A stretch of DNA of 64,000 nt from Platycnemis pennipes (GCA_933228895.1 OW121852.1:131745544-131809543); one strand, 5' to 3'. Shown: positions 30,336 to 42,819, counted from the first letter of the stretch. Notes: generated by a model not told the origin, from the sequence alone. Made by a program: numbers and translations.

Positions 30336-30939
30336 TTTGAATCATGCTTGGCGATGCTGACAAAACCCAAATAAACAAAAGCCAGCAAATCAATACAAAA
30401 GTCCCCGTACCATTCCTAGACGTTGTATGGTTAATAGAAACCATGAATAATGGTGAATGTTCTCTTTCTGATGCCGTCAGATGATCTTCCCATCAATCTC
30501 GTCAAAGGTCAAGATAGAATCACTAGCTTTCTTTTGGGGACCTGATGGAAAATTCTGAATAACATTGTAAAATGCATAAAATTATTTCTTCAACTTCAGA
30601 ATGACGGCTTTTGTCTTCAACTGGGAAAATGAGAAGGTTTATACCTTGTGGGAGTAAACTTGGTGCTTGCATCTTAGAGATGCCAATTTGTGACTGCTGC
30701 TTCTTATTCTTTGACAAGTACCCCAAGTCACGCACACCTACACCTCTGCCATTAAACTGGTGAGCCTTAGAGGGAAATATGCTGCTTATCGAATGCTCAT
30801 CAATTCATGGTTCACATCAGAGTCGAAAGAATGCTCTATGTCATTACAGCTTACTAGTTTTGAATGTTTCAGTAGAGGTCCCACGTAATGAGTATAACTC
30901 ATGAAGTTGACGGTGTCTGGCTTGAATACGTGGAATTCC
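30336..30939. other. Unassigned, probably Penelope-derived
   Basis: Lies between the endonuclease remnant and the inverted terminal units. Minus-strand frames of 60-70 codons show nothing I recognise. Confidence 0.35.
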
Positions 30940-30944
30940 TTCAT

Positions 30945-31285
30945 GATGAGGTTAAGGAAACAATGCACTTCCACAAAATATATTTATTCACTCACGACCA
31001 TGATTTCGATGCATAGCATCATCTTCAGGTGTCAAATACAGAATTGTAAGGCCCTTATATACAATTTAACAGTGGGGGGAGGGGAAGGGAGGGGGGAGGG
31101 GTATGGAGTGAAGGCCCAAACCGTAGTTAGTGGGTGTCACCATCCCCTGCTGTTACGGTGGAGTCCTGTGGGGAGGGAGGGAGGAGGGGGGAAGGAGCGG
31201 GAGGAAGGAGTGGGTTAGGCAGGATTATTGGACTCGCTTACGAATTTTAATAGAGGGGAGCGGGAGGGGAACAAAATTTCGTTCA
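30945..31285 (-). repeat. Penelope-type terminal unit, left inverted arm
   Basis: About 340 bp that is the reverse complement of about 32012-32362. It includes the CACTTCCACAAAATATAT boundary, a hammerhead-like motif, AAGGCCCTTATATAC and G-rich runs ending near GGAGCGGGAGGGG. Inverted long terminal units are a known arrangement of Penelope-like elements. Confidence 0.75.
30988..31035 (-). ncRNA. Hammerhead-like motif, minus strand
   Basis: Reverse complement reads CTGAAGA (rc of 31022-31028), GATGC-TAT-GCATC stem-loop, GAAA (rc of 31004-31007), then TCATGGTC. GTC at 30996-30998 would be the cleavage triplet. CAC/GTG can form stem I. One extra U sits before stem II. Same motif as at 32267-32317. 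Confidence 0.5.
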
Positions 31286-32011
31286 CCAAGGTACAACCGT
31301 TAGAATTCAAATGTTGATTATCTCCAATGGGGTCGTTTACCATATTTTTTTAATTACCGAATATGATAGAGTTTGTAAAATAATAAGACCCGTATTTTTC
31401 CGTTTTTGGATCCGTCAATTAATTCTCGAGTTATAAGCGTCGGAAAACTGATGTTTTTAAACCCTTTCGGAAAATTGGGTGTGGTGCAACTTCTGACGTA
31501 TATCGACTTCGTCCAATCACAACTGAGCCCGCGAAACTACTTCGCCTTATCGCAATGGAGGGGGGGGGGGGAGGGGACACAGATGACTCTGCCAATAGGA
31601 GCAGTTAGGAGAGCATCTGTGTGAGCAGACCTCCCAAGAACCCCCCATCCACTCCCTTCCCTTCCCCTAAAAAGCGGTCAAGGACGGGAGGAAAATGACG
31701 TCAATGTTATCACAGCAGCATTTTCGGTGGGCGTCACCTTTTGCATATTTTAGTTTCTGATTTATGAAAGAATGGTTGTGGTTAGAAGATTAATTTTTTC
31801 ACCAAATTTCTTTTTTCGTTTCCATCTAAGAATTTCGTGTACAAAATTGCGATTTCGGCTCTGAGTAAACACCCCTATTCTTCCAACACATCTACTTTTC
31901 TGCCATTCTCCTCACAGTGTAAAATTTGTGGAACAAAGTTTCTATCGTGTCCGTGAGTTTGTAAATGTTTCGCAAACTGTGAGTTCCCAGTGCTATTGAT
32001 GAAGCATGCTC
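31286..32011. other. Spacer between inverted Penelope arms
   Basis: No coding similarity. Holds a run of 14 G near 31560. Confidence 0.5.
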
Positions 32012-32362
32012 TCCCTCCTGCTCCCCTCTATTAAAATTCGTAAGTGAGTCCAATAACCCTGCCTAACCCACTCCTTCCTCCCGCTCCTTCCCCCCTCCTC
32101 CCTCCCTCCCCACAGGACTCCACCGTAACAGCAGGGGATGGTGACACCCACTAACTACGGTTTGGGCCTTCACTCCATACCCCTCCCCCCTCCCTTCCAA
32201 CCCACCAACCCATCTCTTCCCCTCCCCCCGCTGTTAAATTGTATATAAGGGCCTTACAATTCTGTGTTTGACACCTGAAGATGATGCTATGCATCGAAAC
32301 CATGGTCGTGAGTGAATAAATTATATATTTTGTGGAAGTGCATTGTTTCCTTAACCTCATCA
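32012..32362 (+). repeat. Penelope-type terminal unit, right inverted arm
   Basis: Inverted copy of 30945-31285, starting near CTCCCTCCTGCTCCCCTCTA and ending near TTGTTTCCTTAACCTCA. It is followed directly by a copy of another repeat family. Confidence 0.75.
32267..32317 (+). ncRNA. Hammerhead-like motif, plus strand
   Basis: CTGAAGA at 32275-32281, stem II GATGC/GCATC (32283-32287 and 32291-32295) with loop TAT, GAAA at 32296-32299, a short CCATGG stem III, and GTC ending at 32307. CAC (32272-32274) can pair with GTG (32308-32310) as stem I. All invariant core bases are present. The one departure is an unpaired U at 32282. Activity is inferred, not shown. Confidence 0.5.
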
Positions 32363-32540
32363 GTATAGCACATAATGAGAAGCTCAAAATAGTGAGGGAT
32401 AGCCTTGGGACCATTTATTACCATAAGACTTGCATGTAAATAAATTGGCAATAACAAGAGCAACAAATTGCTTTCACATGGGTCATTCAATATTACACAT
32501 ATGTAATACATGTGCAGCACATTGCACGTGTACAAGCATG
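32363..32540 (+). repeat. Dispersed repeat family X, copy 1 left part
   Basis: AGCACATAATGAGAAGCTC through AATAAATTGGC and ACAAATTGCTTTCACA matches 55518-55705 with many substitutions. The family continues at 47514-47720 on the far side of the 15-kb element, so copy 1 was split by it. Confidence 0.75.
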
Positions 32541-32542
32541 TA

Positions 32543-34205
32543 CAGTCATTTGCAAAAGTCTGTGGGCAACTTCCGCCGCGTCAATAGCGGCCAAGCTTTG
32601 AATCCACCAAGTATGTTGGCACTAACTGTGTGGTAGAGAAAATTTGTGCTAAGGTAACGGCAATACAAGATAGGTAAAAATGGCGGATTTTAATGCCAGG
32701 GTCCTCAAAAAAAATGATCGGTAACGAATAATAATGACGCATAGGATCAATGCTGCGCTATAATTAGGGCCCTACCACTTTTATTATGCAAAATAAATGT
32801 CGACAAATGCGTGCGACTGCTTAATACTCTGATTACGCCTGTGATATTGCCGCGAAGTGTCGTGCCGTAACACGTTATAAGATTCATTTTTCTCACTTAA
32901 TAGTTCATTTTCAGTCCGTTTCTCTTTCTCATAAGATATAGTTTCAACGGCAAGCTTGCTGAATGAAACTCCGAGCGTGCGCAGTAAGAAATACAGACAT
33001 TTGTCGTCGTTGAAAGTTACTTGGCCTAGTCAAGGCACACGCATTCATTACGTAATTTATGCTCCATTGCATGAATAATTAAATAATGACACTGCTACAT
33101 AAAAAAAGATGTCTTACTCGCTACGTGGATTCCATTTCACTATCCAAGACATCTCGCGCAATTAATTTGATGCAGTCCAATCAGTTCACCAATATAATTT
33201 AACACGTATTCGTGGTAGGTTAAATAATCATTTGAATGTATGCGGTTCATAGAATTTATTAAAGAAACCACTCTCATACACAATACGATAACAAATAATT
33301 TTGCGGTCATAAGTATTTATGGACATTTTCAGTCATTTATCTTCCGATGAGTCTTGCTTCAATCAGGGACCACCACCAACACTAGGTATCATCGTAGTCG
33401 GCTATTTTACCAGCAGCGCACCGAATATTCTTCTGTCAATCCTCATTATCACTACACCAGAACGTTTTCACTAATCATTTAGCGAGTATTCCTCCAAATA
33501 TTTTACAAAATAGGATTAATGCCATACCTATGTATTCCTTGGGACCGGACCGCCATTCCAATGTTCACAGATATCAAGGTAATGTTTATTTACGTCTTGT
33601 TGTTGTTGACGACGAAATAAATACACAAAATTTATGGAATTAGAGAACTACTCGTTGTTGCAATGCATTTTATGCCTTTAATTTTCATTTAACGTATTCG
33701 TGCTTGAACGTTCGTAGGGAAACCATCTCTGTAGGAGTCATAGGCGCTTCTGAGGTGGGTTTTATGTTAATATGTGTCGTTTGGACTCCCATAGCATGTT
33801 TTGAGTTATTTTGTGCTTCAGTTTTTTGCAATTGTTTTTCGGATGGCTTTTGTTTCACTTGACCACGTCATCGACTCACCGATCATTGTTGAATTCGAGC
33901 GACTGAATTACCAGTGCCGAGGGAAATAGAACTGGGGATCGAAAAACAACCTGTTGATTGTTATCATTTGTAGTCAATAAGTAAAATAGCCATTTGAACA
34001 ATTTCTTCAAGGAATGTTTTAAAAATGTTTTCACTTTGGTCAAGAAAAGCATATTTACTCGCTCTTAATCCAGCTCTCGTGGATTATTATCTGTATCTTT
34101 GTCATCACGCATGAAAAGGTTCCATTAAATCCTTGAAGTGGCTAGTTATACTTTCTTTCATTTAACGTAATTGTAATTAAAATTGCCAATTTCGCGTATT
34201 TTAAA
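32543..34205 (+). repeat. Left long inverted arm
   Basis: About 1.66 kb, reverse complement of 44283-47511 once 44732-46305 is removed. Similarity fades at about CGCGTATTTT (34200). It contains the unoccupied site CCTCAGAAGCGCC (as its reverse complement near 33745) for the Harbinger-like insertion of the other arm. Confidence 0.9.
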
Positions 34206-35029
34206 GTTCTTTGTAGACTCAAAAGAAAAAATGCAATTAGGAGGTAATTTATCTCCATGAAAGTAAAGGAATAATAAGGGTTCAAAGTATGCTATGATAA
34301 TTTTTATCTAAACTTTAATTAGAAATGAATTCTAGGTGAGTGTAGAATTGAAAAACTGCATTTTAACACACATGGCATAGAAGAGGCATACTACGTCGAG
34401 CTAAGCGCAAGTACTATATGGTTAAATATTTGACGAAAATATCAATAGATAGTTTGATATCGATAATTTTCCTATACTCTGGAAATACTTTTTGGATATT
34501 GATATTTTTATTGCTTTTCTCATTCCATGCTTTCTCAGTATCGCAATGCAATATTTATATACCCAGTGGTTTATTTGTCTGTGTGAAGTACGTGCTCTAT
34601 ATCCAGTCGTCCGTATCATATACTTCCTCCAAACGTTTTTCTTAACTAGTTTGACTCTGTTGTTGACTCGTCCATAAATTTATCTACAATTTTTATTGAG
34701 AATACGAATTTTTTCATCATCATGCCCACAAATATCCTTTCTCTGCACTTTCCTATTTGATAAAAATTTCCTCCTCATGCGAACGTCACTCTGTTCAAAC
34801 AATCTAATAACAGCGTAGCAAAATGCAGTCAAATGAACTTACGACCTCTATTTCCGTAAATGATCTAGCGATATTTCGCAGTTCTATGAAACCTTCTGCA
34901 GCAAAGAGGCATAGTTAAATAACTCTCCGCAGCTGGTCACATGTTTTAATTTTATTTTCAAACCACAATTAAATGAGATTTTTCCTATAGTTATTGAAGT
35001 CTATTTCAATTTCCACTAATAACTAGAAA
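34206..35029. other. Interior of the 15-kb element: unassigned
   Basis: AT-rich. A 75-codon plus-strand frame at 34418 is hydrophobic (FWILIFLLLFSFHAFSVSQ) but has no family resemblance. I call nothing. Confidence 0.35.
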
Positions 35030-35545
35030 ATATTAATCTATTCGACGCTGACTAAGACAATGTCCATGTGAACGCCACCTAAAACGTCTTGTTTACGGGT
35101 ATCATTTTCACGGTCAGTGTCCTTAAGCTGAGTATTGTCTCACTAGCTCCGAGATTTTCCTTGAATCCGACTTGGTTTTCCGAAAGGTTCCCTTTCGGAA
35201 AACCAAGTCGGATTCTTTCCATCCATTCTTTATCTAACTATCCGAGTAGGTATTTTCTATGTGTGTGATACCAGGCGGAATGTTATTAGTTCTTCGCATT
35301 TCTCTATCCTTGGTTTCTTCTGAATTATGATCATGTCCCTTTTTTTAATAGTTACTATCTCTGATTATTCCAAAGAGTATTCCTTTGCCTTGACTCCGAG
35401 TAACTGGATGATTTCTCCGTTTGTTTTAACCCCTCCTGGCCACTAGTTTTATAGGTTTTTAACGGATCTATCGAATTCGCTTCTCAGTATCTCGGGGCCC
35501 CGTTCGTCTTCTTCTGCCTTGAATTATTGAGTGTTTTGGGCGCGT
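35030..35545 (-). pseudogene. RTE-like LINE RT remnant
   Basis: Minus strand gives PEILRSEFDRSVKNL (compare ASILRSEFDAAVRDL in the LINE at 1-1524), then ENLGASETILSLRTLTVKM, matching SKGTREAILALRLL of the same LINE. Stops and shifts abound. Same family as the first element of the window. Confidence 0.65.
35163..35215. repeat. Perfect 25-bp hairpin with 3-nt loop
   Basis: GAATCCGACTTGGTTTTCC...GAAAGG (35163-35187) is exactly complementary to 35191-35215, loop TTC. It sits within the LINE RT remnant, so it arose after that copy inserted, probably by template switching. Confidence 0.9.
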
Positions 35546-35702
35546 GATGGGGCTCTTCGATGTATTATTTTTATCACTTTCCTATGTTGTCCTGCAGTGG
35601 GTTTTTTCGTTGATGGATATTTGCTCCAATCCTCACGTTTTTTCACAAATGTGAATCTTTTACACTACATTTTTCTTTTCTTCTATTATAATTTCCCTTC
35701 CC

Positions 35703-38700
35703 CATGGACTACGCCTTGTCGTGGTGGGATTGGGGCTTGTGTGTTCCCGTGACCCCTAGAGCTACACTGGCGGGAGTAACTAATATTGCTCCTGGTAGGG
35801 TCACCCATGACAGACAGGTCGAAGGGTAGGAGCCTGACGAAAGGTAGTCCACGCACCGTACTCGCAGCGTCTGTTCCTCAGTGAGGCGGCTGTGAGAAGG
35901 CGTCTGACCCCAGTGGGGCGGCCTAACAAGTGATTATTATTATTATAAGTATTGTACCGGTGAAGGTAGGTTTAAATGGAAATTTAATTCTTCCCACCCC
36001 CTAAATTTCACACGATGTCCCTCTTCAGCCCCTCATACCTTCTGCCACCCATCATTCCATCCAAGCTACCCGTTCTTCTTCTCCCTCTTCCCCGCTTACC
36101 CAACGCTCTTCCCTCAATCACCTCCTTCAAAACACCATCCCCTTTTATTACCTTTTCCATCCACACCTTCTGCCTTCTCCTAATTGCATCTATCAAATGT
36201 CTTTCCTCTCCTACCAATTCTAGTACTTCATCGTTCGTCTTCCTTTCGACCCACTTTATCTTCTCCATCCTTCTCCACACCCACATTTCAAAAGCCCTAT
36301 GTCTATTTTCATCTTCTTTTCGCAAAGCCCACGTTTCCGCCCCATATAGTGCAACGCTCCATATTAAACTTTTCACTAGTCTTTTCTTCACTTCCCTACT
36401 CAAGGCCCCTGTCATTAGCTCACGCCTACGCGTAAAGGCTTCTTTTGCCAATGCAATTCTCCTTCCACCTCATTGCTGATATACCCTTTTTCTTCCAACA
36501 CACTACCTAGATAGCTAAATTGCTCTACCTGCTCTAGCTTCTGACCTCCCACTTTTATTGCTAAGTGATGGTGTCACGTTAAAAACACTATTGAGACAGG
36601 CATCAGGAAACCACCTCAATTAAACTCTCCCAAGATCACAATGGACTTGAGCAATAGAGGATTGAATCCTGGCAACTACGGGGCCCGGGACCAAATTAGT
36701 GTAACGGGTGTCGTGCCCGGCAGCAGGGTAAGCAAGGACTCTGCGGTTGTCATCTCACGAAATCCTTGCACGAAGAGAAAGACAGCAGCAGCAGCGGCGA
36801 AGAATAAACCTGAGAAGAGAGCAACAATGCTAAGGATCGGGACATGGAACGTTAGGACTATGTTAAGGGCAGGAAAACTAGAGAACATTAAGCGTGAAAT
36901 GGAGAGGGGAAAGATCGATTTGTTGGGACTAAGCGAAGTAAGATGGAGAGACCAGGGGGACTTCTGGAGTGAAAAGCACCGGGTTATATACCTACAGTGG
37001 AGGGGAAGAGAGCCAGCGGGGAGTAGCAGTCGTATTGAATGCAACATTAGGAAAAAGGGTGTTGAATGTGGAACAGGTAAGCGATAGAATACTAGTTATC
37101 GAAATCAAAGCTAAGCCGGAAAATGTAGTCTTAGTACAGGTCGTACAGGTTTACATGCCGACAGGGGGGCATAGAGAAGAGGAAGTTGACGAAGTATATG
37201 ACCAGTTGGAAGAATTAATGGGGAAAGTAAAGGGCAGGAAGAATCTAATAGTTATGGGAGATTGGAACGCTGTAGTAGGGGAAGGGAGGGACGGGAGTGA
37301 AGTAGGGGAGTATGGTCTGGGCATAAGAAATGACCGGGGCGAGAAAGCAGTGGAGTTCTGTAGGAGGAATAATTTAGTGAGAACAAATACGTGGTTTAAA
37401 CACCACCCTAGGCGTAGGTACACGTGCAAAATGCCGGGGGATACTGGAAGGTACCAACTAGACTACATCATGACTAGGCAAAGATTCAGGAACGACGTAA
37501 AGAATTCGCATAGTTTCCAAGGTGCAGATGCCGACTCCGACCATAACTTGGTGGTGATAAGATGTGAGATGAGACTAAAAAGGTTGAAAGTAAGAAGGAA
37601 AATAAAAAAGTGGGATGTAGGAGCACTGATTGGAGGGAAGAGGAGGGAATACCAGGAGATTGTGGATAGATGCATGAGGGAAGAGGAGGGAAGAGGAACA
37701 ATAGATGAAAGATGGGAAATGATAAAGACGGGTATAAAAGAAGCAGCTGAAAAAACAATAGGAACAGTAGATGCTAGGAGGACCAAGAAACCATGGGTAA
37801 CAGCGGAAATGATGGAAAGGATAGACGAAAGAAGGAAATGGAAAAATGTAAATACAGAGCTAGGAAAAAGGCGTTATAAGGAGATTAACAACAGGCTTAG
37901 GAGAGAAACAAAGAGAGCAAGAGAAAAATGGTGAAGTCGGCAATGCGAGGAGCTGGAGAGACTCCAGAGAGATGGAGAAATAGGCAGTCTGTACTCAAAG
38001 GTTAGAATGTTATCGGGAATCAAGAAATGGAAAACGGTCCCGTGCATCAAAGACAGAAAGGGAAATTTAGCAATGGAGCCAGAGGAGATCCAACGTCGTT
38101 GGAGGGAATATGTTGAGGAACTGTATGATAGCGAAAATAGGCCTAGCAACTTGGACATAGAAGGGGAAAAGGACGTAGATCAGGATGACGTGGGCCCCGG
38201 AATACTGGACTATACTGGTGAGATAGAGAAGGCACTGCGAGAAATGAAGGCAGGTAAAGCGGTGGGGGTTGGTAGCATCCCAGCTGAGCTTCTGAAAAAC
38301 CTAGGAAAAGGGACAGATTTTATGAACTTGTTCGCAGAATATACGAGAAGGGGGCTTGGCCGGAGGATTTTGTAAAAACCGTGGTGATACCTATACCGAA
38401 AAAGAGGGTGACAAAATAATGTGAAGACTATAGAACGATAAGTTTGATTTCTCATGCGGCAAAGGTAGTGCTTAGAATCATCAATAGGAGAATGGAAAAG
38501 AGAGCAAATGAATTCCTAGGCGAGGATCAGTTTGGATTTCGGAAGGGGAGGGCCACTCGAGATGCGATTGCAGTGATGAGAATACTAGTGGAAAGGAATG
38601 TAGAATACAATCAGGACGTATTCGCGTGCTTTGTTGATTTTGAAAAGGCGTTCGACAGAGTGAGGTGGGACAAGTTCATGGAAATATTGCGAAAGATAGG

Positions 38701-39065
38701 AGTAGACTGGAGAGACAGGAGACTGATCCGGAATTTATATATGGCGCAGAAGGCGCAAGTGAGAGTAGCAGATGGAAAATCGGATTGGGCAACAATAGGG
38801 AGGGGAGTTAGGCAGGGCTGTCCTTTATCGCCGGTACTTTTCAACATATACTCGGAGGAAATGGTGAGAAAGGCTTGGGATGAACTGGAGGCTGGAGTAA
38901 AGGTCGGGGGGAAATCGATAAAATCAGTGAGGTTTGCGTATGACCAAGCGCTAGTATTCCAGTCTGCCCGTGGCTTGCAAAAATGCTGGATGCGTTGCAG
39001 GGACAGTGCGAAAGATACGGGATGAAGATAAACCAGAAGAAAACGAAAGTAATGAAATCGAACTG
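35703..39065 (+). mobile_element. RTE-like LINE, broken, with nested LINE
   Basis: Starts CCATGGACTACGCCTTGTCG with a GC-rich 5' region, continues after the nested insertion (35935-36562), and codes from about 36641 to 39065. Endonuclease: MLRIGTWNVRTMLRAGKLEN and LLGLSEVRW in one frame to 37087, then VMGDWNAVVGEG, RYTCKMPGDTGRYQLDYIMT, DADSDHNLVV in a second (36969-37934). RT: 38007-38375 (EIEKALREMKAGKAVGVGSI), then 38444-39025 (QFGFRKGRATRDAIAVMRIL, CFVDFEKAFDRVRW, GVRQGCPLSPVLFNIYSEEM). The palm motif reads FAYDQAL instead of FADDQAL. It ends abruptly after KINQKKTKVMK near 39060. Confidence 0.88.
35935..36562 (-). mobile_element. 5'-truncated LINE nested in a LINE (TSD AAGTGAT)
   Basis: 628 bp on the minus strand. 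The 3' tail of ATAATAATAATAAT is at the left end. 36451-36008 encodes the C-terminus of an RTE-like RT (LIWSVALYGAETWALRKEDE, EMWVWRRMEKIKWVERKT, RGRRRTGSLDGMMGG). AAGTGAT flanks it at 35928-35934 and 36563-36569. Truncation at the 5' end plus TSD is classic target-primed insertion. The frame is open to its natural end. Confidence 0.88.
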
Positions 39066-39543
39066 TTAATTAACCGAACAAACTGAAAATATAATTATAG
39101 GTGTTGGAATTAATGGCAATAAAATATTTTGCTTACTAAATTGATCCTAGGCGTTGAAAAGCATTTTAAACCAAAGAGGAGGACTCGTTTGGCAAGAAAA
39201 ATTCCAATTGTACGAAAGAGGAGTTCAAAGAATTCATTTTATGATTTGTGGGAGCAAAGCAAACATTAGATACAGAAATATCACCTTAAATGTCATAATT
39301 TCACACGTTAATTGGTTCACAAACATATACCAAGTAAATTGATGATGGATAATGCAGATCAAAGTTGGTAAAACACGAAGGTTAGGATATTATTTAAGTG
39401 ACAAATAATATGCCACACACACATGCACTCAAATGCGTTCAGGCACAACTGTGTCTAAAGATGATTCAAGTATATTAAAAAACCTGCGTCCCAAGGCAAG
39501 TAATATTGTAAAAGAAGTTAGAGAGACGGATGGGAGCACGACG
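39066..39543. other. Unassigned, 480 bases
   Basis: Between the LINE end and the Transib. No similarity recognised. Probably interior of the 15-kb element. Confidence 0.35.
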
Positions 39544-40349
39544 CACAGTGGGGCCAAATCGCAGGTTGCCGGACAAAAGTCCAAAACTGCTTTTTATGAG
39601 ATAACGTCTTGAAATTTGGCACATATACACAAAAATGATTGATGATTATGGAATGGTAAGTCATTTTTTATAGGAATTACCCGTTACTTAGATACAGTGG
39701 CTCAAACACGACCAAATTTCGAAAAAAGCGCCCGCTCTCATTTTTCTTCGAAAATCTTAAAAGTTGAGCAGATATAGGAGTAAATAAAGGATTTTTATGA
39801 AATAAAAAACATTTCCATTTGTGAACAGGGTACTTTGCCTATACTATGCATACGTTTCAGACATTTTTTCCCATATTTGAGTGCTATTACGTCACAAAAT
39901 GGCGGACCCTTTTTTTAGACAAAATTTTACATAAAGTAGACAATATAATCCTTATTCGGAAAATGCTCTCTGGGATACTTCATCAGAGTATAAATTGAAC
40001 ATATTTCTAGGTTACTCCGTAAAAATATTTGAAAAAAGTTTGTGACGCCGAGAATAAACTCGATTTTTCACTTGAAAAATCTGTAAATTTGTAAATCGGT
40101 AAATTTGTCATTTGAATAATTTTCGGAATCATTTTCAATAACAACCACACTTAGTAAGGCATGGAGAGTGCTTTCAAATGTAGGAAAAGTCCTGATGTGG
40201 TGACGGAGATGTCACCTGAGGAGGTTTTGTTCTTACTGATCACTAGGGGGCTGACTTATAGTCAGTATAATACACTTAGAAGCTCCGTTCTTAGTCACGG
40301 ACACGAGTTGTATCCCCGATTCGGATTACTCCGATGGAATAAGTAGATG
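39544..40349 (+). repeat. Transib left terminal inverted repeat
   Basis: About 805 bp, inverted copy of 42633-43436 with only a few differences (GCAGG against GCATG near the tip; CGATTCGG against CGATCCGG near the inner edge). It carries a duplicate of the first coding segment (MESAFKCRKSPDVV...HGHELYPR, 40161-40346) that then runs into a stop. Confidence 0.88.
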
Positions 40350-41789
40350 TAGTAGAAGTAACTGAAGATTTTTCTAGGATATTGGTTCTAGAGAATGGAT
40401 TGGTGCACTCGTAACTGCGGTAATTTTTTTATTTGGATAATTTTCGGAATCAAGCTGAAAATTATGAACGTCTTTCAGCTCTTGAGCAAGAATGCCGGTT
40501 CTCGGGGAACCATGCATGTTCTCCATAAAAAGGCAACATTTGGGATTCCCTTCTTTCCCTTTACCCTCTCCTCCTCCACCCCGAACTACATCCTTCGCCT
40601 TTACTACCCGAGGAGGGTGGCGCGAAACGGAACGTTTATGACAGTGTGCAGTCTTAAAAAAAATAATGCCTGCTTGGCAAATTACGACTTGTTGTTGCTC
40701 TTTGTTATCTGACTCTTTGATGCGTCAGAAATAATAATAGTGGATACTCTCCTATAAGTAACTTGAAACTGACAATATAAGAAAATTGATATTTAATTTT
40801 AACGATTACCTAAGGGGAATCATTTTCACAATATCATTCTTTATAGCTTCTTACAATGAAATTGAAGCTTCTGTTTCAAATCAGCATGATTTCATGAGTG
40901 TTTACAAAAAGCTCTGTTGTGCGCATTATCATCTGTTAGTATTGAGTGAGATACTGGATCATTAGGTTTGAGGGATGGATTAATTTAAACTTGAGTTTAC
41001 TGTGGTTTTGCATTTTTATTTCGCAATGCTGATCACACAGTGTAATAATGTCAAATATTGCAATGCTCTCGACGAAAAGTAAAGTAATATAGATGAAACA
41101 CAATTAGATTAATCAATAATATATTAAATAAAACTGGAAAACTGATGTTTTTTTGCATAGAATTTGCTGCTGGTTTAAAAAGAGAAAGTAATTTGAAAAG
41201 AGGATGGCAATAAACGAGAATGACTTAAATTCATTTTGATATTGTCAGTACCGATAAAATCAATTCAATAATATAAATGAAATGCCATTACTTGTAAGCT
41301 ACTTAAAAGAACATAAATATCATTATCCCAAATGATTTTCACCCTCAGAGCATACTTAGTTTTAACTCACCGAGTCCTCTTCAGGTAGTGACAAATTTCT
41401 GAAAGCACACACCATGTTTATATTTGGGAATGGTTAAGAAGGCGAAAAAACAGTTAGAGGAGATGGGTTGTTCGTACGTGTACCGATACGCTCCTTGAGA
41501 GAAAGATAAGGGTGAGAAGAGGTCTGTTTGCGCCAATGAAGGGAAAAACGCAAGAAGGTAATACCCGGAGAGAATGAAAGGAGGGTCGACAGAGGAAGTT
41601 AGGTCGGCGGTGTTCAAATGAGGGGTGGGTAAGGGAGCGGTTAAGGAAAGGGTGGTTGGTAGCGGGCTCCTGACAATGCGATCGCCTTTTCACTATCCTT
41701 TCCTTAACCACTCATCCATCCCCACGAATTCGTCACTACAATTCGTCCTTTGACCAAATTTTCTTTGCCGATTGTTCGTTTCAAGAAAA
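40350..41789. other. Transib interior, noncoding part
   Basis: No protein similarity recognised. Presumably the 3' region of the transposon downstream of the transposase remnant. Confidence 0.4.
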
Positions 41790-42819
41790 ATTCTTAGTCC
41801 TCGGACGAGTCGTAACCATCATCTCAGTTTGATTCTATGCTTCTTCTTTGTTTTCTATTAGTAATAGTTCTCGTAATTCCTTCGGAAGCCTCCTATCAGT
41901 CTTCGCAGTCAATGATATGGTGGAGAAAAGCAACGGATCGAACGTGATCAAGTCTTTTGAATAGGTCCTCAATGGTGGCCTTCCTGAAGTGTTTCCGCGT
42001 GAATCTTTCTCGAAATTTCATGGCGTCCTTATTGCGGGCCTCCATCACCTATTCGGATAGCTGGCCTAAGGGAAGAATTGCCCCTTTCAAAAAATCCGCG
42101 CCATGTATGAGTACTTTATGGACCGTGGTAGGCATATAGGGCAATGAATAACATCCCGAAATCCAATTTTATAAATCGTCAATCTGCCTTTGCAAATAAT
42201 TATTTTCTGTCTTGGCTATTTCCTTCGTCTCTTTGAGTTACTGAAGACGAATGGGCCGGCAAAATCTGATGGACGACGACCACGGATTTGCCCAGATAAT
42301 CACAGCTAAAACAGGGAAAGTATTAATATTGCCCGTTTGTTCTATATGCGGATTAGCCAAAAATAAAATAGATACGCTCGAATCTCTTACCTGAAGAATC
42401 ATTTACCAAAGTAAGAGGAACTAGGGATCTCATGAATAAAAATTAACGAATCTGCTCTTTCCCACAGTTGTTCATATTGGGCGTGGCCCGAATTTCCATC
42501 AAATCCGTACTTGCATATTAAAGTGGAATTAACTTTATCGATGGAGGTTTGCGATGTAGATACGCACTGCAGTACCCGTGAGACCATGTGATTTAATAGA
42601 TACTGAAGATTCGCTTGGCACATGTTTTCGGTTATACTTATTCCATCGGAGTAATCCGGATCGGGGATACAACTCGTGTCCGTGACTAAGAACGGAGCTT
42701 CTAAGTGTATTATACTGACTATAAGTCAGCCCCCTAGTGATCAGTAAGAACAAAACCTCCTCAGGTGACATCTCCGTCACCACATCAGGACTTTTCCTAC
42801 ATTTGAAAGCACTCTCCAT
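41790..42819 (-). pseudogene. Transib (RAG1-like) transposase, degraded
   Basis: From 42819: MESAFKCRKSPDVVTEMSPE, LTYSQYNTLRSSVLS, HGHELYPR (the LYPSY block) and PSESSVSI. After a shift: ANLQYLLNHMVSRVLQ and STLICKYGFDGNSGHAQYEQ, the WGFDGSSG-type block with the first catalytic Asp. After a gap, near 42135-41900: TVHKVLIHGADFLKGAILPL, GQLSE-stop-VMEARNKDAMKFRERFTRKH and DLFKRLDH, the HKxLxHG...PIGxLSEEAxEARNKD C-terminal block with the conserved glutamates. The middle third is missing. Several stops and shifts make it non-functional. Transib transposases are the relatives of RAG1. Confidence 0.85.

Noticed and set aside
36015..36479. Plus-strand 154-codon frame
   Set aside because: Exact antisense shadow of the LINE RT C-terminus on the minus strand.
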